A stretch of DNA of 33,700 bases from Lachnospiraceae bacterium (GTDB taxonomy: Bacteria > Bacillota > Clostridia > Lachnospirales > Lachnospiraceae): contig JAFSHK010000034.1 in NCBI GenBank assembly GCA_017440375.1, positions 1 to 33,700 on the forward strand, in the 5' to 3' direction. A program made the translations under genes and the position numbers. Positions 31,981 through 33,700 of this stretch are shown one piece after another. The notes beneath the pieces were generated by a model. That model saw only the letters and a program-made list of their open reading frames with translations. It was not told where the DNA came from and searched no databases. Within the stretch, counting starts at the first letter, position 1. Every line of letters starts with the position of its first letter.

Positions 31981-32005
31981 TTGTATGTCTATACATCGTA
32001 TACAA
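31981..32005. promoter_or_regulatory. Inverted repeat at the putP transcription start, possible operator
   Basis: TTGTAT and ATACAA arms are separated by 13 nt, with nested TGTAT/ATACA and GTATAC palindromes inside. It begins about 8 nt after the putP -10 box, a usual place for a repressor site. It may also form a weak 5' RNA hairpin. Confidence 0.45.
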
Positions 32006-32027
32006 CTAATGAGAGAGGAGATTTTTT

Positions 32028-33554
32028 ATGACATCACAAATTTGTATTATTATTGCGATTGTTCTTTATTTATCAATGATGATTTATGTCGGCATTTCCA
32101 ATTCCAAAAAGAACACAAGTGTCGATGATTTCTATCTTGGAGGACGTAAGCTTGGTCCGGTTGTTACTGCAATGAGTGCGGAAGCTTCCGATATGAGCAG
32201 TTGGCTCTTAATGGGACTTCCGGGTGTTGCCTATTTATCCGGTGTTGCAGAAGCTGGGTGGACTGCTATCGGTCTTGCTATCGGTACATACGTTAACTGG
32301 TTAATCGTATCAAAGAAAATCCGTCGTTATACCAGTGAAATCCATGCACTTACTCTTCCGGATTTCTTTTCCAAACGATATGTCGATGATAAAAATATTC
32401 TGACCTGTGTGTCTGCTATTATTATCATTATCTTTTTTATTCCATATACAGCATCCGGCTTCGCTGCCTGTGCTAAGCTGTTTAATACCTTCTTTGGTGT
32501 AAATTATATGGTAGCTTTAATTTTAAGTGCGGCCGTAATCGTACTGTATTGTACAATGGGTGGTTTCCTTGCTGTTAGCACAACAGACTTAATTCAGGGT
32601 ATCACCATGACTATCGCATTGTTTGTAGTTATCTTCTACGGTATCTCTTCCGCAGGCGGTTTGGATACGGTTATGGCAAATGCAGAAGCACTTCCCGGTT
32701 ATTTAAGTATGTTGAATTCCTACGTTCCGGGAACCGATGCAAGTACTCCTTATGGCGGCTTAACTATTGTTTCCACACTTGCATGGGGGCTTGGTTATTT
32801 CGGTATGCCTCATATTCTGCTCCGTTTCATGGCTATTGAAGATGAAAACAAATTAGCATTCTCCAGAAGAATCGCCACCGTATGGGTTGTTATTTCCATG
32901 ACAATCGCTGTCTTTATCGGTATTGTTGGTTACAGTATGTCTAAGGCATCCGTACTTCCTGTATTAGAAGGAAGTAACTCCGAAACAATTATCATTCAGA
33001 TTGCTTCTGTTTTGAGCCAACACAATGTTTTAACTGCTTTAATAGCCGGTATTATCCTTGCAGGTATTCTGGCGGCTACAATGTCCACTGCCGATTCACA
33101 GCTTCTTGCTGCTGCATCCAGTATTTCACAAAACCTGTTACAGGATTTTGGTAAAAAGAAAATTGATACAAATACTTCTGTCAAAATTGCAAGAATGACT
33201 GTTATTATCATTTCCATCATCAGTGTTGTTTTAGCTTCCAATCCGGATAGCTCCGTATTTGATATCGTATCCTTTGCATGGGCCGGTTTCGGTGCTGCAT
33301 TCGGTCCTATCGTACTGTGCGCATTGTTCTGGAAACGTTCCAACAAATGGGGCGCGCTTTTCGGAATGATTACCGGTGGTGCTATGATTTTCATCTGGAA
33401 ATACGGTATTGCTAAATTTGGCGGTGTGTTTGCCATTTATGAATTACTTCCGGCATTTATTTTAGCGTTGGCAGTAAATATTGTTGTTTCTCTTGCAACT
33501 ACTGCACCTTCTAAGGCAGTTACTGATACTTATGAAAAGGTGATGAAAGGTTAA
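32028..33554 (+). CDS. putP: Sodium/proline symporter PutP
   Basis: This 508-residue sodium:solute symporter imports L-proline with Na+. It has about 13 membrane helices. The segment SAEASDMSSWLLMGLPG carries Asp55, the Na+-site aspartate known in E. coli PutP at the same number. ATMSTADSQLL keeps the Ser-Thr pair of the second Na+ contact, and LTLPDFFSKRY, GWGLGYFGMPHIL-like (AWGLGYFGMPHIL) and SFAWAGFGAAFGPIVL are family signatures. The ATG has AGGAG 7 nt upstream. A strong promoter and a terminator frame it as a single-gene unit. No proline dehydrogenase gene is near, so the role is probably proline uptake for osmoprotection or Stickland-type use. Confidence 0.95.
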   Translation: MTSQICIIIAIVLYLSMMIYVGISNSKKNTSVDDFYLGGRKLGPVVTAMSAEASDMSSWLLMGLPGVAYLSGVAEAGWTAIGLAIGTYVNWLIVSKKIRRYTSEIHALTLPDFFSKRYVDDKNILTCVSAIIIIIFFIPYTASGFAACAKLFNTFFGVNYMVALILSAAVIVLYCTMGGFLAVSTTDLIQGITMTIALFVVIFYGISSAGGLDTVMANAEALPGYLSMLNSYVPGTDASTPYGGLTIVSTLAWGLGYFGMPHILLRFMAIEDENKLAFSRRIATVWVVISMTIAVFIGIVGYSMSKASVLPVLEGSNSETIIIQIASVLSQHNVLTALIAGIILAGILAATMSTADSQLLAAASSISQNLLQDFGKKKIDTNTSVKIARMTVIIISIISVVLASNPDSSVFDIVSFAWAGFGAAFGPIVLCALFWKRSNKWGALFGMITGGAMIFIWKYGIAKFGGVFAIYELLPAFILALAVNIVVSLATTAPSKAVTDTYEKVMKG

Positions 33555-33580
33555 TTTTTCAAACCTAAAAAAATTAAACA

Positions 33581-33617
33581 AAGACGGATACCATATGCTA
33601 TAAACGGTATCCGTCTT
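33581..33617. terminator. Terminator downstream of putP, probably bidirectional
   Basis: A perfect 12-bp stem (33581-33592 with 33606-33617) with a 13-nt loop is followed on the plus strand by ATTATTTTAATT. On the minus strand it is followed by TGTTTAATTTTTTT, so it could also stop a transcript entering from the right edge. Confidence 0.85.
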
Positions 33618-33631
33618 ATTATTTTAATTAT

Positions 33632-33700
33632 CTAACTGTCCCTTTTCTTTTTTACATCCAAAAATTGAAAAAATTTCCACTGTTTCCATACCCTCTTAAC
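33632..33700 (-). CDS. Possible 3' end of a gene entering from the right edge
   Basis: One minus-strand frame is open from the window edge to a TAG at 33632-33634 and would give the C-terminal 22 residues of a basic, aromatic-rich protein (ending FFQFLDVKKKRDS). The T-rich minus-strand side of the putP terminator just beyond it supports a convergent gene. The fragment is too short to identify, and the frame may be open by chance. Confidence 0.3.
   Translation of the reverse strand, partial: VKRVWKQWKFFQFLDVKKKRDS

Noticed and set aside
32996-33436. 146-residue minus-strand frame opposite putP
   Set aside because: It mirrors conserved PutP helices; there is no ribosome binding site or independent motif.

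Overview
This window looks like chromosomal DNA of a low-GC anaerobic Clostridia species, most probably a Lachnospiraceae gut bacterium. The reasons are the AT-rich sequence, Bacillota-type synteny (scpA-scpB, era-yqzL-recO next to glycyl-tRNA synthetase), the very long acyl-CoA dehydratase activase-like protein, a DUF6472-type small Cys-rich protein and strong AGGAG-type ribosome binding sites. I see no insertion sequence, phage gene, CRISPR array, rRNA or tRNA. It reads as core genome.

Layout. (1) 1-3.7 kb, minus strand: D-Ala-D-Ala carboxypeptidase, metallophosphoesterase, scpA and scpB, closed by a strong terminator at 27-79. (2) 3.8-4.15 kb: rpsU (58 aa) with its own promoter, a 5' leader of two abutting hairpins and a terminator. 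(3) 4.2-14.8 kb, minus strand: M16 peptidase, DUF4349 lipoprotein, era, yqzL, recO, then a second promoter, a small lipoprotein, glyS and alaS. (4) 15-17.1 kb, minus strand: a rhomboid-like membrane protein with a zinc ribbon, a sigma-70-like protein without promoter-recognition regions, and an unknown protein translationally coupled to it. (5) 17.4-21.6 kb, plus strand: a 1414-residue activase/dehydratase-like protein ending inside a bidirectional terminator. Opposite it lie two small Cys-containing genes (21.7-22.2 kb). (6) metA on the plus strand (22.4-23.3 kb). (7) 23.3-28.7 kb, minus strand: MBOAT acyltransferase, SGNH hydrolase, rluF-like pseudouridine synthase and a divergent NAD-dependent DNA ligase. 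(8) 28.8-31.9 kb, minus strand: an RsmF-type rRNA methyltransferase and a GH13 glucosidase. (9) putP on the plus strand from 32.0 kb, driven by a promoter interleaved with that of the methyltransferase gene.

How the genes work together. Much of the window is growth housekeeping: chromosome condensation (ScpAB), ribosome assembly and modification (Era, S21, RluF, RsmF-like), tRNA charging (GlyS, AlaS) and DNA repair or joining (RecO, LigA). The MBOAT/SGNH pair probably O-acylates a cell-surface polymer. The best candidate for an undescribed system is region 4. There a protein keeping sigma regions 1.1, 1.2-2.2 and 3, but with region 2.3-2.4 rewritten and region 4 absent, sits between a catalytically dead rhomboid-like protein and a coupled unknown partner. 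The second is the ligase at 23.3-25.3 kb, which keeps its nucleotidyl lysine but differs from the E. coli enzyme at several active-site positions.

All calls come from reading the sequence and from remembered family knowledge. No database search was run.
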